A DNA stretch of 55,281 nt. Origin: Gallionellaceae bacterium. Lineage in GTDB: Bacteria > Pseudomonadota > Gammaproteobacteria > Burkholderiales > Gallionellaceae. The notes under the pieces are model-generated. The model was not told the DNA's origin, searched no databases, and saw nothing but the letters and a program-made list of their open reading frames with translations. Every line of letters starts with the position of its first letter. Within the stretch, counting starts at the first letter, position 1. The stretch covers positions 1 to 55,281 of the forward strand of contig VBWD01000004.1 in the NCBI GenBank assembly GCA_006218055.1, given 5' to 3'. Positions 1 through 8,273 of this stretch are shown piece by piece. The position numbers and the translations under genes were made by a program.

Positions 1-1
1 G

Positions 2-169
2 GAGTTGGGCGGGACGAAAGATGTCGCTACGCCTGCGGCAGTGGAGCAACAGGTCAAGCAGACGCGTCAACAGCAGGCTGAAGAGGCCATCAGGCAAGAT
101 GTATTCGTAAGAGAAGCCCAGTCAAAGCTGGGCGCACAATTGATCGAAGGGTCTATCAGACCTGTGTAG
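2..169 (+). CDS. dnaX: DNA polymerase III gamma/tau subunit, C-terminal end (partial)
   Basis: Reading frame 2 is open from the window edge to a TAG at 167-169 and gives the last 55 residues of a protein. The Gln/Ala-rich stretch followed by a segment ending LIEGSIRPV matches the typical end of DnaX (tau), the clamp-loader subunit that links the polymerase core to the helicase. The position just upstream of ybaB and recR is the classic dnaX-ybaB-recR order. The 5' part lies outside the window, so nothing can be said about a gamma frameshift site. Confidence 0.85.
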   Translation, partial: ELGGTKDVATPAAVEQQVKQTRQQQAEEAIRQDVFVREAQSKLGAQLIEGSIRPV

Positions 170-217
170 CAAACGACCATGTTGCCGTCCATTTTGGACT
201 TCAACATGGTCGTTTGC
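169..217. terminator. Long perfect hairpin between dnaX and ybaB
   Basis: A 16-bp perfect inverted repeat (GCAAACGACCATGTTG at 169-184, its complement at 202-217) encloses a 17-nt loop that can itself fold (GTCC/GGAC at 187-190 and 196-199). It begins at the last base of the dnaX stop codon. No T-tract follows, so a simple intrinsic terminator is not assured. It may act as an attenuator or an RNA-stability element for the downstream ybaB-recR message. Confidence 0.5.
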
Positions 218-218
218 T

Positions 219-257
219 TCCTCACCCCCGTTCCCCCTCTCCCAGAGGGCGAGGGGT
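219..257. repeat. Short GC-rich palindromic repeat (REP-like), copy 1
   Basis: The stretch contains CCCTCTCCCAGAGGGCGAGG preceded by a CCTCACCCC box. The reverse complement of the same unit occurs at 54665-54700, and the CTCCC/GGGAG core with a CCTCACC flank recurs at 11219-11256 and 23276-23340. It lies in the dnaX-ybaB spacer directly after the long hairpin. The copies are dispersed and vary in the loop, as in REP-type repeats. Confidence 0.6.
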
Positions 258-306
258 ACAGTAAGTCGCGTTGCGGGATATTTGGATTTTTGTGGAGGAA
301 GTGAAG

Positions 307-624
307 ATGATGAAGGGCGGATTGGGCGGCTTGATGAAGCAAGCGCAACAGATGCAAGCCAATATGAAGAAGGCGCAAGATGAACTCGCCACTATTGAGG
401 TGGAGGGGCAATCGGGTTCGGGCATGGTCAAAGTGGTGATGACGTGTTCGCACGATGTGCGCCGGGTAAGTCTTGATCAGAGTGTGATGGACGACAAAGA
501 GATGTTGGAAGATCTGATCGTCGCGGCATTCAGCGATGCGAATAAAAAAGCGGCCGACACGACTCAAAAACGTATGAGTGGTTTCACTGCGCAATTGCCA
601 CCGGGCATGAGCCTGCCATTTTGA
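307..624 (+). CDS. ybaB: Nucleoid-associated protein, YbaB/EbfC family
   Basis: A 105-residue protein beginning [17 protein letters not shown], with the charged N-terminal helix and central beta region of YbaB/EbfC, a small dimeric DNA-binding protein of the nucleoid. The start at 307 is chosen because GGAGG at 294-298 lies 8 nt upstream; an in-frame ATG at 271 would add 12 residues but has no Shine-Dalgarno. The final TGA overlaps the TTG start of recR, so the two are probably translationally coupled. Full length for the family. Confidence 0.92.
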   Translation: MMKGGLGGLMKQAQQMQANMKKAQDELATIEVEGQSGSGMVKVVMTCSHDVRRVSLDQSVMDDKEMLEDLIVAAFSDANKKAADTTQKRMSGFTAQLPPGMSLPF

Positions 625-1223
625 TCAAATCCCCTTCCAGTCTGGAAGAGCTTGTTGCTGCCTTGCGCTGTTTGCCGGGCGTTGGGCCAAAATCTGCGCA
701 ACGTATGGCGTATCACCTGTTGCAACGAGATCGGCAGGGCGCGCTACATCTATCGCACTCGCTTAAACATGCGGTGGAGAGCGTCAAGCATTGCGCTAAA
801 TGCAACAATTTTTCCGAGGATGAGGTTTGCTCGCTGTGTAGTTCGACGCGGCGTGAGCATGATTTGCTCTGCGTCGTGGAGATGCCAGCCGACCTGCTGA
901 TGATGGAGCAGGCGCAGTGCTATCGCGGTATGTATTTCGTGTTGATGGGGCGTCTATCTCCATTGGATGGAGTGGGCGCGCGCGCGTTGCCTTTGGAGCG
1001 ATTGCAGAGACGGGCGCAAGAGTTGTCGTGCGAAGTCATTTTGGCCACGAACTTCACCGTCGAGGGCGAAGCGACCGCGCATTACATCGCGACGATGTTG
1101 CGCGCGAATGGAATCAAGGTGTCACGCATCGCACGCGGTTTGCCGGTTGGTGGTGAGTTGGAGCATGTAGACAGTGGGACATTGGCACAGGCAGTGCTGG
1201 AAAGACGAGCAGTCACAGAATGA
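621..1223 (+). CDS. recR: Recombination mediator protein RecR
   Basis: A 200-residue RecR, which with RecO (encoded at 15912) and RecF loads RecA on SSB-coated single-stranded DNA. Visible parts are an N-terminal helix-hairpin-helix ([20 protein letters not shown], about residues 14-34), a four-cysteine zinc finger (CAKC and CSLC, about 58-73) and a Toprim domain after that. The start is TTG at 621, overlapping the ybaB stop; no better start lies upstream. The stop overlaps the next gene by 4 nt, so ybaB-recR-pseudouridine synthase form one unit. Confidence 0.93.
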   Translation: MIKSPSSLEELVAALRCLPGVGPKSAQRMAYHLLQRDRQGALHLSHSLKHAVESVKHCAKCNNFSEDEVCSLCSSTRREHDLLCVVEMPADLLMMEQAQCYRGMYFVLMGRLSPLDGVGARALPLERLQRRAQELSCEVILATNFTVEGEATAHYIATMLRANGIKVSRIARGLPVGGELEHVDSGTLAQAVLERRAVTE

Positions 1224-2089
1224 CCGAACAAATCGAAAATAGTATTCCGGGTGAACGCCTGCAAAAAGTGTTGGCGCAGGCGGGTGTTGGTTCACGTCGC
1301 GAGATGGAAGAGTGGATCAGCGCGGGTCGTGTGACGGTGAATGGTGCGGTGGCAACCCTCGGCGTTAGAGTGGTCGATGGCGATAAGGTCATGGTCGATG
1401 GTCGCATCATCAAGCTCCACTTGGAAGAAGAACAGGCCTTGCCGCGCGTTTTGATCTATCACAAACAGGAAGGCGAGATCGTTAGTCGCGATGACCCCAA
1501 GGGACGCGCGAACGTCTTCGATAGTCTGCCCAAACTGCGCGGCCAGAAATGGATCGCCATCGGGCGTTTGGACTTCAATACCAGTGGTTTGTTGATATTC
1601 ACGACATCAGGTGAGTTGGCAAATCGCCTGATGCATCCGCGTTTTGAGGTGGAGCGTGAGTATGCGGTGCGTGTGCAAGGGGCAATGACGCCCGCACAGA
1701 TGCGTCAGATGACCAAGGATGGCATCGAACTGGAAGACGGTGTGGTGCGTTTCGAACAATTGAGCGACGAGGGCGGCGAAGGCTTCAATCACTGGTATCG
1801 GCTGGTGTTGAAGGAGGGGCGTAATCGTGTGGTGCGCCGCACGTTCGAAGCACTGGAGCTACCGGTGAGTCGTTTGATGCGTGTCCGCTTCGGCATCGTC
1901 AATCTGCCCTCCCGCATCAAACGCGGGATGATGGACGAGTTGGGAGAGACACAGGTGCGCGCTATTCTGGAATGGGTCGGGTTGCCTGCCGGATACACTC
2001 GGCAATTGTCAGAAAATGAGCGCGCAAAGAAGCTGACTCGTGTGCGCCCGCGCAAAAATGAACTGGCGAGAAAGCCAGACAATCGTTAG
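1220..2089 (+). CDS. rluB: 23S rRNA pseudouridine synthase, RluB/RsuA family
   Basis: This 289-residue protein has an N-terminal S4 RNA-binding domain ([20 protein letters not shown], about residues 14-33) and the RsuA/RluB catalytic domain with the motif [11 protein letters not shown], whose Asp is the nucleophile that isomerises uridine. The [10 protein letters not shown] and EGRNRVVRR stretches favour RluB (U2605 of 23S rRNA) over RsuA or RluE. It starts at an ATG overlapping recR by 4 nt. A basic tail of about 40 residues ([18 protein letters not shown]) extends past the domain, as is common in betaproteobacteria. Confidence 0.88.
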   Translation: MTEQIENSIPGERLQKVLAQAGVGSRREMEEWISAGRVTVNGAVATLGVRVVDGDKVMVDGRIIKLHLEEEQALPRVLIYHKQEGEIVSRDDPKGRANVFDSLPKLRGQKWIAIGRLDFNTSGLLIFTTSGELANRLMHPRFEVEREYAVRVQGAMTPAQMRQMTKDGIELEDGVVRFEQLSDEGGEGFNHWYRLVLKEGRNRVVRRTFEALELPVSRLMRVRFGIVNLPSRIKRGMMDELGETQVRAILEWVGLPAGYTRQLSENERAKKLTRVRPRKNELARKPDNR

Positions 2090-2157
2090 AATTCGCGGGG
2101 TTAAAAAGGATTCTTATGTGGTTTGTCCACTCTAGTTGGATGTGCCGGACAGGGTAA

Positions 2158-3321
2158 ATGGAACAACGTAACAACAAGACCATCATTTGCAGCGTCTTCT
2201 TCTTGGATATCGTCGAATACTCCAAGAAATCTGTCGCGGGTCAGATTTCGCTGAAGGAGCGTTTCAACGCCTTCCTGTCTATCGCCATTCGTGACGTTCC
2301 TGTCAATGACCGCATCATCTTGGATACGGGCGATGGTGCGGCGATCAGTTTTTTGGGTGATATAGAAGACGCTTTACAAGCGGCGCTGAGCATGCGCAGC
2401 AGTCTGTTGGGCGAGGGCGTCCGTATGGAGCCGACACTTCTCGTACGAATGGGCGTCAATCTAGGCCCCGTTCGTTTGGTTAAAGACATCAATGGGCAGC
2501 CGAACATCGTTGGCGACGGCATCAACGTCGCGCAGCGTGTGATGGGATTCGCCGACCCTGGTCAAATCCTTGTCTCTCGTTCCTACTACGATGCGGTGTC
2601 GCGTTTGTCGCAAGAGTATGCGGGCATGTTCCATTACCAAGGATCACGCACTGACAAACACGTGCGCGAACATGAGGTCTATGCTATCGGGTATCCAGGT
2701 GATTTCACCTCCACTCAGCGCAGTATCGCGTTGAAGGAAGAGATCGAGCATACGACAGGTTGGCGCAAGGCGCTTGCAACGAGCAAGATCTATTGGGAAG
2801 AGTTCATTCATAACGTCTCTGTTTGGGAGCGTCGCGGTATCGATGCATTCAGGAAGGCGTCTTCAACTCAAAAGGTGATGGTTGCAGGTGTGGCGAGTGT
2901 CATGATTTTTTCGATGATATTGGGGATATACAAACTCGCTCATCGACCTGTCGCGCTTGATGTTACACAGGCTGTTGCGACACAACCGATCAGTGTGAAT
3001 CCAGCATCTTCAGTTGTTGCTCCGTCTCAACCAGTCGTTGCTGAAGGTGAGCAGAAAGTCCAGGGAGTTAAGCAAAGCTCACGTGTCCGAACCTTGGCTG
3101 AGACCACAGGCGGCCCTGCAGTGATCGGTTTGGCTGTGTTGCCTTGGGGGGAGGTTTACCTCGATGGGAAATTGCAGGGTGTAAGCCCTCCGTTGCTTGA
3201 GTTGCAGGTGGTGGCGGGTACGCACAAGATGGAGATCAGGAATTCCAGTTTCCCTGTATACAAAGAAATCATCAAGGCAAAGCCTGGTGAGAAGATAAAA
3301 ATAAAACATAGTTTCAAATAA
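2158..3321 (+). CDS. Membrane protein with class III nucleotidyl cyclase domain and periplasmic PEGA domain
   Basis: A 387-residue protein. Residues 8-185 form a class III cyclase-like domain with both metal-binding Asp positions (D17 in FLDIVEYS, D59 in DTGDG) and the Asn/Arg pair that stabilises the transition state (N123, R127 in INVAQR). The residue usually Lys before TGDG is Asp56, so substrate choice and even activity are uncertain. One membrane helix follows at about 240-261, then a Ser/Pro/Gln linker and a C-terminal PEGA-like repeat (about 320-387), probably in the periplasm. The ATG at 2158 has AGGG just upstream. It sits directly before a lipoprotein and a Ser/Thr kinase, and the three probably act together. 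No type VI secretion structural gene is in the window. Confidence 0.75.
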   Translation: MEQRNNKTIICSVFFLDIVEYSKKSVAGQISLKERFNAFLSIAIRDVPVNDRIILDTGDGAAISFLGDIEDALQAALSMRSSLLGEGVRMEPTLLVRMGVNLGPVRLVKDINGQPNIVGDGINVAQRVMGFADPGQILVSRSYYDAVSRLSQEYAGMFHYQGSRTDKHVREHEVYAIGYPGDFTSTQRSIALKEEIEHTTGWRKALATSKIYWEEFIHNVSVWERRGIDAFRKASSTQKVMVAGVASVMIFSMILGIYKLAHRPVALDVTQAVATQPISVNPASSVVAPSQPVVAEGEQKVQGVKQSSRVRTLAETTGGPAVIGLAVLPWGEVYLDGKLQGVSPPLLELQVVAGTHKMEIRNSSFPVYKEIIKAKPGEKIKIKHSFK

Positions 3322-3341
3322 GTTTCGAATAGGAGAAGGTG

Positions 3342-3746
3342 ATGTCACGTTGGTTGATGGTGGGCTTGAGCACACTGCTATTCACAGGCTGTACTGTCGT
3401 CAGTACATGTGATGATGGCGGCGGCGGGATAAGGCTGTTCGGTAAGGACCAGGTCGAACAAAAACTCGAGATTGGCGTCAAAGAGTACGAGGACGGCAAT
3501 TACGTGACTTCGACCAATGCGCTGGAGGCTGTTCTGGCGACTAAAACGGCTAGCCGAGCGCAGAAGATACGTGCCAATAAATATCTGGCTTTCATCAGTT
3601 GCATCTCATCGCATGAGAAGAGTTGCAGGGAATATTTTAAGAACATCTTGGAGGTCAATCCTGACTTCAATCTGTCCGCCGCGGAAGCGGGGCACCCTAT
3701 CTGGGGGCCAGTCTTCCAGAGTGTGAAGATGAAGGCGGGTAAGTGA
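3342..3746 (+). CDS. Small lipoprotein with TPR-like helices (TssQ-like)
   Basis: A 134-residue protein with a signal peptide ending in a lipobox (LLFTGC, Cys16 as acylation site in this start), followed by a Gly-rich spacer and helical repeats. The tail motif AEAGHPIWGPVF resembles lipoproteins annotated as T6SS-associated TssQ, which are encoded beside Ser/Thr kinases in betaproteobacteria; this comes from memory of the family and has not been searched. The ATG at 3342 is preceded by AGGAGAAGG. It lies 20 nt after the cyclase-domain gene and 16 nt before the kinase gene, so the three are likely one operon. Function unknown. Confidence 0.6.
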   Translation: MSRWLMVGLSTLLFTGCTVVSTCDDGGGGIRLFGKDQVEQKLEIGVKEYEDGNYVTSTNALEAVLATKTASRAQKIRANKYLAFISCISSHEKSCREYFKNILEVNPDFNLSAAEAGHPIWGPVFQSVKMKAGK

Positions 3747-3762
3747 TCAAGGTAATAGCAGA

Positions 3763-4992
3763 ATGATTAGTCAGCTTGGACGTTATCAGATCATCAGTGA
3801 GCTTGGTCAAGGCGCGATGGGTGTCGTCTATAAGGCTAAGGATCCGCTCATCGATCGTGAGGTGGCGATCAAGACTATCAATCTGAGTTTGGCTCAAGAA
3901 GAACGTGAAGAGTACGAAGCACGTTTCTACCAAGAAGCCAAAGCGGCTGGGCGGCTCAGTCATCCGAACATCGTGACTATTTACGATGTCGGCCGCACGG
4001 AAGATATCGCCTACATCGCGATGGAATACCTGCATGGTCGCGAGTTGCGCGACATTCTGAACGACAACAAGATACTTCCGATAGGCCAGGTGATAGACAT
4101 CATCTCGCAGGTCGCTTTGGGTTTGTCGTATGCGCATGAACACGAGATCGTTCATCGCGACATCAAGCCGTCTAACGTGATGGTCATTCGCGATGGTCAT
4201 GTGAAGATCACGGACTTTGGTATCGCGCGCATGGCTTCGGCTGCCGTTCGTACGCAGACAGGGATGGTCTTAGGTTCACCCAAATACATGTCGCCAGAAC
4301 AGGTGATGGGTAAATTGACCGATCAGCGCTCCGATATCTTCTCGCTAGGCGTGATGCTGTATGAGATGTTGACGGGGCAGGCGCCATTCATGGGCGAGAA
4401 TGTCAATGCGATCATGTATCAGACATTGAACGCGACACCTGCGACCCCAAGCACAGTGAACGTCGATGTTCCGGAGATGCTGAATTTCATCGTGGCCAAG
4501 GCGTTAGCCAAAGACTTGGATTCTCGCTATCAGAACGCACGAGATTTGGCGAACGACCTGCGTGATTGCCGCGATGCACTGCCGCGCTCTACTTCAACTT
4601 CGGCAATCGACTCCACGCCCAAGAAATCAAGCCCTGCTAATCTTGAAGTCGCTGGAGCTTTATCGAGCGATGCGGGTGATGAATCCAATCAGGTGTCTGC
4701 CTTGGGTCTGTCGACCTCTTTTGATTCGATGGAGGCGACCATGCGCCTAGCCTCCATGACGGCAAGTGAAGAGGACGTCGAGGAATTGTCCAAGACGTTC
4801 CGCATGGCGCGCCCTAGCATGGATGATATCAACCGAGCCGCTCCCGCACCTCGCCCCGACCTCAGTTTGAAGAGTGCTTCGGCTTCGCGGTCCAATAACC
4901 AGCCACCTTCGCCAGCCAATGGAGGCGGTTATATCCTGTTGGCGATCATCGCCCTCGTTGTGATCGGCTTGATCTCTACCATCGTTTTCTGA
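3763..4992 (+). CDS. Hanks-type Ser/Thr protein kinase, C-terminally membrane-anchored
   Basis: A 409-residue kinase with the complete Hanks set: glycine loop LGQGAMGVV (14-22), catalytic Lys37 in VAIK, HRDIKPSN (131-138), DFG (151-153) and the SPKYMSPEQ activation segment, so it should be active. After the kinase domain (to about 270) comes a low-complexity Ser/Thr/Pro-rich linker. The protein ends with one hydrophobic helix (about 388-409) and nothing beyond it: a tail anchor, not a receptor kinase with an outside sensor domain. That fits a job in which signal input comes from a partner, possibly the neighbouring PEGA protein or lipoprotein (inference). Confidence 0.9.
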   Translation: MISQLGRYQIISELGQGAMGVVYKAKDPLIDREVAIKTINLSLAQEEREEYEARFYQEAKAAGRLSHPNIVTIYDVGRTEDIAYIAMEYLHGRELRDILNDNKILPIGQVIDIISQVALGLSYAHEHEIVHRDIKPSNVMVIRDGHVKITDFGIARMASAAVRTQTGMVLGSPKYMSPEQVMGKLTDQRSDIFSLGVMLYEMLTGQAPFMGENVNAIMYQTLNATPATPSTVNVDVPEMLNFIVAKALAKDLDSRYQNARDLANDLRDCRDALPRSTSTSAIDSTPKKSSPANLEVAGALSSDAGDESNQVSALGLSTSFDSMEATMRLASMTASEEDVEELSKTFRMARPSMDDINRAAPAPRPDLSLKSASASRSNNQPPSPANGGGYILLAIIALVVIGLISTIVF

Positions 4993-5007
4993 TTGGTACT
5001 TGCACGA

Positions 5008-5463
5008 ATGAGTGCAAGTTTGCAGCGACATTACAAGCTGCACCCCTCTAAGTACCTTACCTTCGCCATTTGCATTGTCTGCTTGCTCTCTTTTTGGACT
5101 TTGCTCATCCTGCCACTGGGGATGACGTTGCACGTGGCACTCGGTTTTTTTGTCTTGGTAGCAAGTACATTCATTTTATTCAGAGATGCTAGATTGAGCT
5201 TGGCTCTTTCCTGTGTCGCGTTTCGTCTAGAGGTTGACGACACTATTTCACTGATGTTGCGCGATGGGCGTCATCTGACGGGTAAGTTGAGAGCGGGAGG
5301 GGCGATTTTGCCTTACGTCGTTTTGATCAATGTTCGCTTGGGGCAGGGCGGCTATCGCAGCCTTGTGTTGCTGGAAGACAGTATGGATGCTGACAGCTTT
5401 CGACGTTTGAGAGTCGTACTGAGGTGGGGAGCTAGGCAGCAGGATCCAATATCGTCGGTTTAG
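5008..5463 (+). CDS. ygfX: YgfX family inner-membrane protein
   Basis: A 151-residue protein starting [17 protein letters not shown], with two membrane helices (about residues 17-60) and a C-terminal soluble part containing [13 protein letters not shown] and a closing [15 protein letters not shown] segment, which is the YgfX pattern. In enterobacteria YgfX (CptA) has been reported as a partner of SdhE (CptB) and as a toxin acting on FtsZ/MreB; no sdhE lies nearby, so only family membership is claimed. The ATG at 5008 is preferred over a TTG at 4993; neither has a clear Shine-Dalgarno. Its 3' end overlaps the convergent nadB by 32 nt. Confidence 0.7.
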   Translation: MSASLQRHYKLHPSKYLTFAICIVCLLSFWTLLILPLGMTLHVALGFFVLVASTFILFRDARLSLALSCVAFRLEVDDTISLMLRDGRHLTGKLRAGGAILPYVVLINVRLGQGGYRSLVLLEDSMDADSFRRLRVVLRWGARQQDPISSV

Positions 5464-7009
5464 CTTCGCTCAGTGTTAGCGGGTAATCCTTGCTGAAGTG
5501 CAATCCTCTGCTTTCGTGTCTAGCTAGTGCGCTTTGCACGACAAGGTCCGCGGTTTGCACCAAGTTGCGTAGCTCCAGCAGATCTGATGTCACATGGAAG
5601 TTTCGGTAGTATTCATTGATCTCTTCGTGCAATAGCCGGATACGGTGTTGCGCGCGTTGCAAACGCTTAGTGGTGCGAACAATGCCAACGTAGTCCCACA
5701 TGAACCGACGCAACTCATCCCAGTTGTGGGAGATCACTACCAATTCATCGGCGTCCGTGACGCGACTCTCATCCCAGACTGGCAGTGTGCGTGCCGCATT
5801 GGTCGATTTTCCTAAGATGTCTTTAGCGGCAGCATCTGCAAACACCAGACATTCCAGCAAAGAATTGCTGGCTAGGCGATTGGCGCCATGCAGTCCCGTG
5901 CTAGCCGTTTCGCCGATGGCATACAGATCTTTTATGTCAGTGCGGGAGGTGAGATCCGTCATCAACCCGCCACAAGTGAAATGCATGGCTGGAACGACAG
6001 GGATAGGTTGTTTGGAGATATTGATTCCCAGGTCTAAACAACGCGTGTAGATAGTCGGAAAGTGCTCCCGCAAGAAGGATTCTGGTTGGTGTGAGATATC
6101 CAAGTAGACGCAATCGATACCGCGCTTCTTCATCTCATAGTCGATGGCGCGAGCCACGATGTCTCGTGGGGCGAGTTCTGCGCGCTCGTCGTGCCAAGGC
6201 ATGAACCGAGTCCCATCGGGTAGTTTCAACAAGCCCCCCTCGCCGCGAACCGCCTCGCTGATCAAGAAAGATTTTGCATGAGGGTGATAGAGGCATGTCG
6301 GATGGAACTGCATGAATTCCATATTGGATACGCGGCATCCGGCACGCCACCCCATGGCGATGCCATCGCCAGTCGCGGTATCGGGATTGGTGGTGTACAG
6401 ATAAACCTTGCCTGCGCCACCTGTTGCTAACACCGTGTTGTCTGCGGAGATGGTTCGAACATCTCCCGAGGAAGAATCAAGAACATATGCGCCTAGGCAG
6501 GACTGCTCGGATAGACCGATTTTCTTGCCAGTGATCAGGTCGACTGCGATGTGATGTTCCAAAACGGTGACGTTGGGGTGCGAAAGCACTTTCTCGGAGA
6601 GCGTCTGTTGTACAGCTTTGCCTGTCGCATCGGCCGCATGGATGATGCGGCGGTGGCTGTGTCCGCCTTCGCGGGTCAGGTGGTAATCGCTCCCCCCGTT
6701 CTCGTCCTTTGAGAACGGCACTCCTTGCGCTATCAGCCAGTTGACTGCTGCTGCGCCGCGCTCGACTACGAATCGAGTGGTCACTGGGTCGCACAAGCCG
6801 CCTCCTGCAGTTTGGGTGTCTTTGATGTGCTCTTCGAGACTGTCTTCAGGGCTTAGCACGGCAGCGATACCCCCTTGTGCCCATGCACTTGCCCCGTCCA
6901 ATAAATTCTTTTTGGTGACGATGCCGACTTTTTGATGGTCAGCCAGTTTGAGTGCCAGCGAGAGTCCGGCTAGTCCGCTACCGATAATAAGGGTGTCAAA
7001 GCGCAACAC
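5432..7009 (-). CDS. nadB: L-aspartate oxidase
   Basis: A 525-residue flavoprotein that oxidises L-aspartate to iminoaspartate, the first step of de novo NAD synthesis; NadA (not in the window) uses the product. The N-terminus has the dinucleotide-binding motif [19 protein letters not shown]. Family landmarks include [22 protein letters not shown]-like spacing around [11 protein letters not shown], and [15 protein letters not shown] near residue 375. The C-terminal helical domain is complete. It starts with GTG at 7009 and is divergent from rpoE, with 188 nt between the two starts; its end overlaps ygfX. Confidence 0.95.
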   Translation of the reverse strand: MLRFDTLIIGSGLAGLSLALKLADHQKVGIVTKKNLLDGASAWAQGGIAAVLSPEDSLEEHIKDTQTAGGGLCDPVTTRFVVERGAAAVNWLIAQGVPFSKDENGGSDYHLTREGGHSHRRIIHAADATGKAVQQTLSEKVLSHPNVTVLEHHIAVDLITGKKIGLSEQSCLGAYVLDSSSGDVRTISADNTVLATGGAGKVYLYTTNPDTATGDGIAMGWRAGCRVSNMEFMQFHPTCLYHPHAKSFLISEAVRGEGGLLKLPDGTRFMPWHDERAELAPRDIVARAIDYEMKKRGIDCVYLDISHQPESFLREHFPTIYTRCLDLGINISKQPIPVVPAMHFTCGGLMTDLTSRTDIKDLYAIGETASTGLHGANRLASNSLLECLVFADAAAKDILGKSTNAARTLPVWDESRVTDADELVVISHNWDELRRFMWDYVGIVRTTKRLQRAQHRIRLLHEEINEYYRNFHVTSDLLELRNLVQTADLVVQSALARHESRGLHFSKDYPLTLSEAKPTILDPAA

Positions 7010-7076
7010 GTTGCTGAGAGTGGGTGACTGAGATTGATGTGACTATAGCAAATCTAGCCATTCTCATCGGATAAAT

Positions 7077-7103
7077 GAACTAAATTTTTATATCGTTGTC
7101 CAT
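7077..7103 (+). promoter_or_regulatory. Candidate sigma-E (RpoE) autoregulatory promoter
   Basis: GAACTA at 7077-7082 and GTCCAT at 7098-7103 are separated by 15 nt, close to the RpoE consensus GGAACTT-N15-GTCTAA. The predicted transcript would begin near 7110, about 90 nt before the rpoE ATG. RpoE genes commonly drive their own operon, which supports the call. The match is partial (four or five of six bases in each box). Confidence 0.45.
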
Positions 7104-7197
7104 CCGCGCGTTACGGGCAAGGCTGACGATAGGCACCCGTCCAGTTATACTGGGCAGCCACGTAAGGTGGCTAATATTCATAAGACCGGGAAACGGG

Positions 7198-7797
7198 ATG
7201 GGTGACAGGGAGATTGATCAACAGCTGGTGGAGCGCGCGCAACGCGGCGATAAGCACGCGTTCGAACTGCTCGTGGTCAAGTATCAACGCCGTTTGGGGC
7301 GGTTGATCTCACGGTTTGTGCGCAATGCTGCCGAAGCTGAAGACCTGACACAAGAGGCATTCATCAAGGCCTATCGGGCATTGCCAGCCTTTCGGGGGGA
7401 TAGCGCCTTCTATACGTGGCTCTACCGTATCGGCATCAATACAGCCAAGAATCATTTATTGGCGCAAGGAAGGAAAGCACCTACCAGCACGCCTTTTGAT
7501 GCAGAAGAGGCTGAGGATTTCGAAGACGCTTCGTTGTTGCATGAAGTGGCCACGCCTGAAAACGAGTTGATGAGTAAGCAGGTGGTGGATGTCGTGAATG
7601 CTTCCCTGCAGCAATTGCCGGAAGATCTACGTACAGCGCTGACTTTACGCGAGATAGAGGGCTTGAGTTATGAAGAGATCGCGGCGGTGATGAATTGTCC
7701 GATCGGTACAGTTAGGTCGCGCATATTCAGAGCGCGCGAGGTGGTTGCTACGAATTTGCGACCACTGTTGGGAACAAGCGAAGATAAGAGGTGGTGA
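7198..7797 (+). CDS. rpoE: RNA polymerase sigma factor RpoE (AlgU)
   Basis: A 199-residue ECF sigma factor that directs the envelope-stress regulon. Region 2 shows AEDLTQEAFIKAYRAL (about 50-65) and SAFYTWLYRIGINTAKNH; region 4 shows LREIEGLSYEEIAAVM and GTVRSRIFRAR (about 150-180). The ATG at 7198 gives MGDREIDQQLVERAQRGD, the usual start; an upstream GTG at 7096 would add 34 residues with no homology and would overlap the promoter candidate. It is followed at 2 nt by its anti-sigma factor gene and then rseB, rseC and degP. Confidence 0.96.
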   Translation: MGDREIDQQLVERAQRGDKHAFELLVVKYQRRLGRLISRFVRNAAEAEDLTQEAFIKAYRALPAFRGDSAFYTWLYRIGINTAKNHLLAQGRKAPTSTPFDAEEAEDFEDASLLHEVATPENELMSKQVVDVVNASLQQLPEDLRTALTLREIEGLSYEEIAAVMNCPIGTVRSRIFRAREVVATNLRPLLGTSEDKRW

Positions 7798-7799
7798 AG

Positions 7800-8273
7800 A
7801 TGAAGCAAGAGATATCGGTATTGATGGATGGCGAGATGTTCGAGGATGAAGCGGAAGCTTTCTTCGATAAGCTGAAGCGAAATCCGGAGACTCGTCAGGA
7901 TTGGGCGACCTACCATTTGATCGGTGATGCCTTGCGTCAGCCGGATCATATCCACCGCGACCTTAGTGCAACTTTCAGAGAACGTTTGCAAGCCGAACCG
8001 ACCATCTTGGCACCCCATAGCCGCAGTCCTCAAAAGATCAAACATTACGCACTTTCAGCCGTGGCTTCCGTAATGGCGCTGGCTATCGTGGCGTGGATGT
8101 CGATGCAGATTGGCAATGAACCGGCACCTCAGATAGCATCGGTGCAGCAGAGCAATGCGATTCGCCCTGCCTCTTTCCATGCGAATGATTACCTGATGGC
8201 TCACCAAGAGTTCTCCCCTAGCGCCGATGTGCAAGGGGCTGCGACTTACATCCATACCGTGGCGGCAAAGTAG
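7800..8273 (+). CDS. rseA: Anti-sigma-E factor RseA (MucA)
   Basis: A 157-residue protein. The N-terminal cytoplasmic part (MKQEISVLMDGEMFEDEAE) is the RseA sigma-binding region, one membrane helix lies at about 85-102 (HYALSAVASVMALAIVAW), and the rest is periplasmic, where regulated proteolysis would release RpoE. The ATG at 7800 is chosen because AGAGGTGG lies 5-12 nt upstream; a GTG at 7791 would overlap rpoE. The stop TAG shares one base with the GTG start of rseB, so the two are coupled. Confidence 0.9.
   Translation: MKQEISVLMDGEMFEDEAEAFFDKLKRNPETRQDWATYHLIGDALRQPDHIHRDLSATFRERLQAEPTILAPHSRSPQKIKHYALSAVASVMALAIVAWMSMQIGNEPAPQIASVQQSNAIRPASFHANDYLMAHQEFSPSADVQGAATYIHTVAAK

Noticed and set aside
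2158-4992. A type VI secretion locus
   Set aside because: Only the kinase, lipoprotein and cyclase-domain genes resemble T6SS-associated regulators; no tss structural gene is present in the window.
7096-7197. GTG start giving RpoE 34 extra residues
   Set aside because: The extension matches no RpoE and would begin inside the candidate sigma-E promoter; ATG 7198 gives the family N-terminus.
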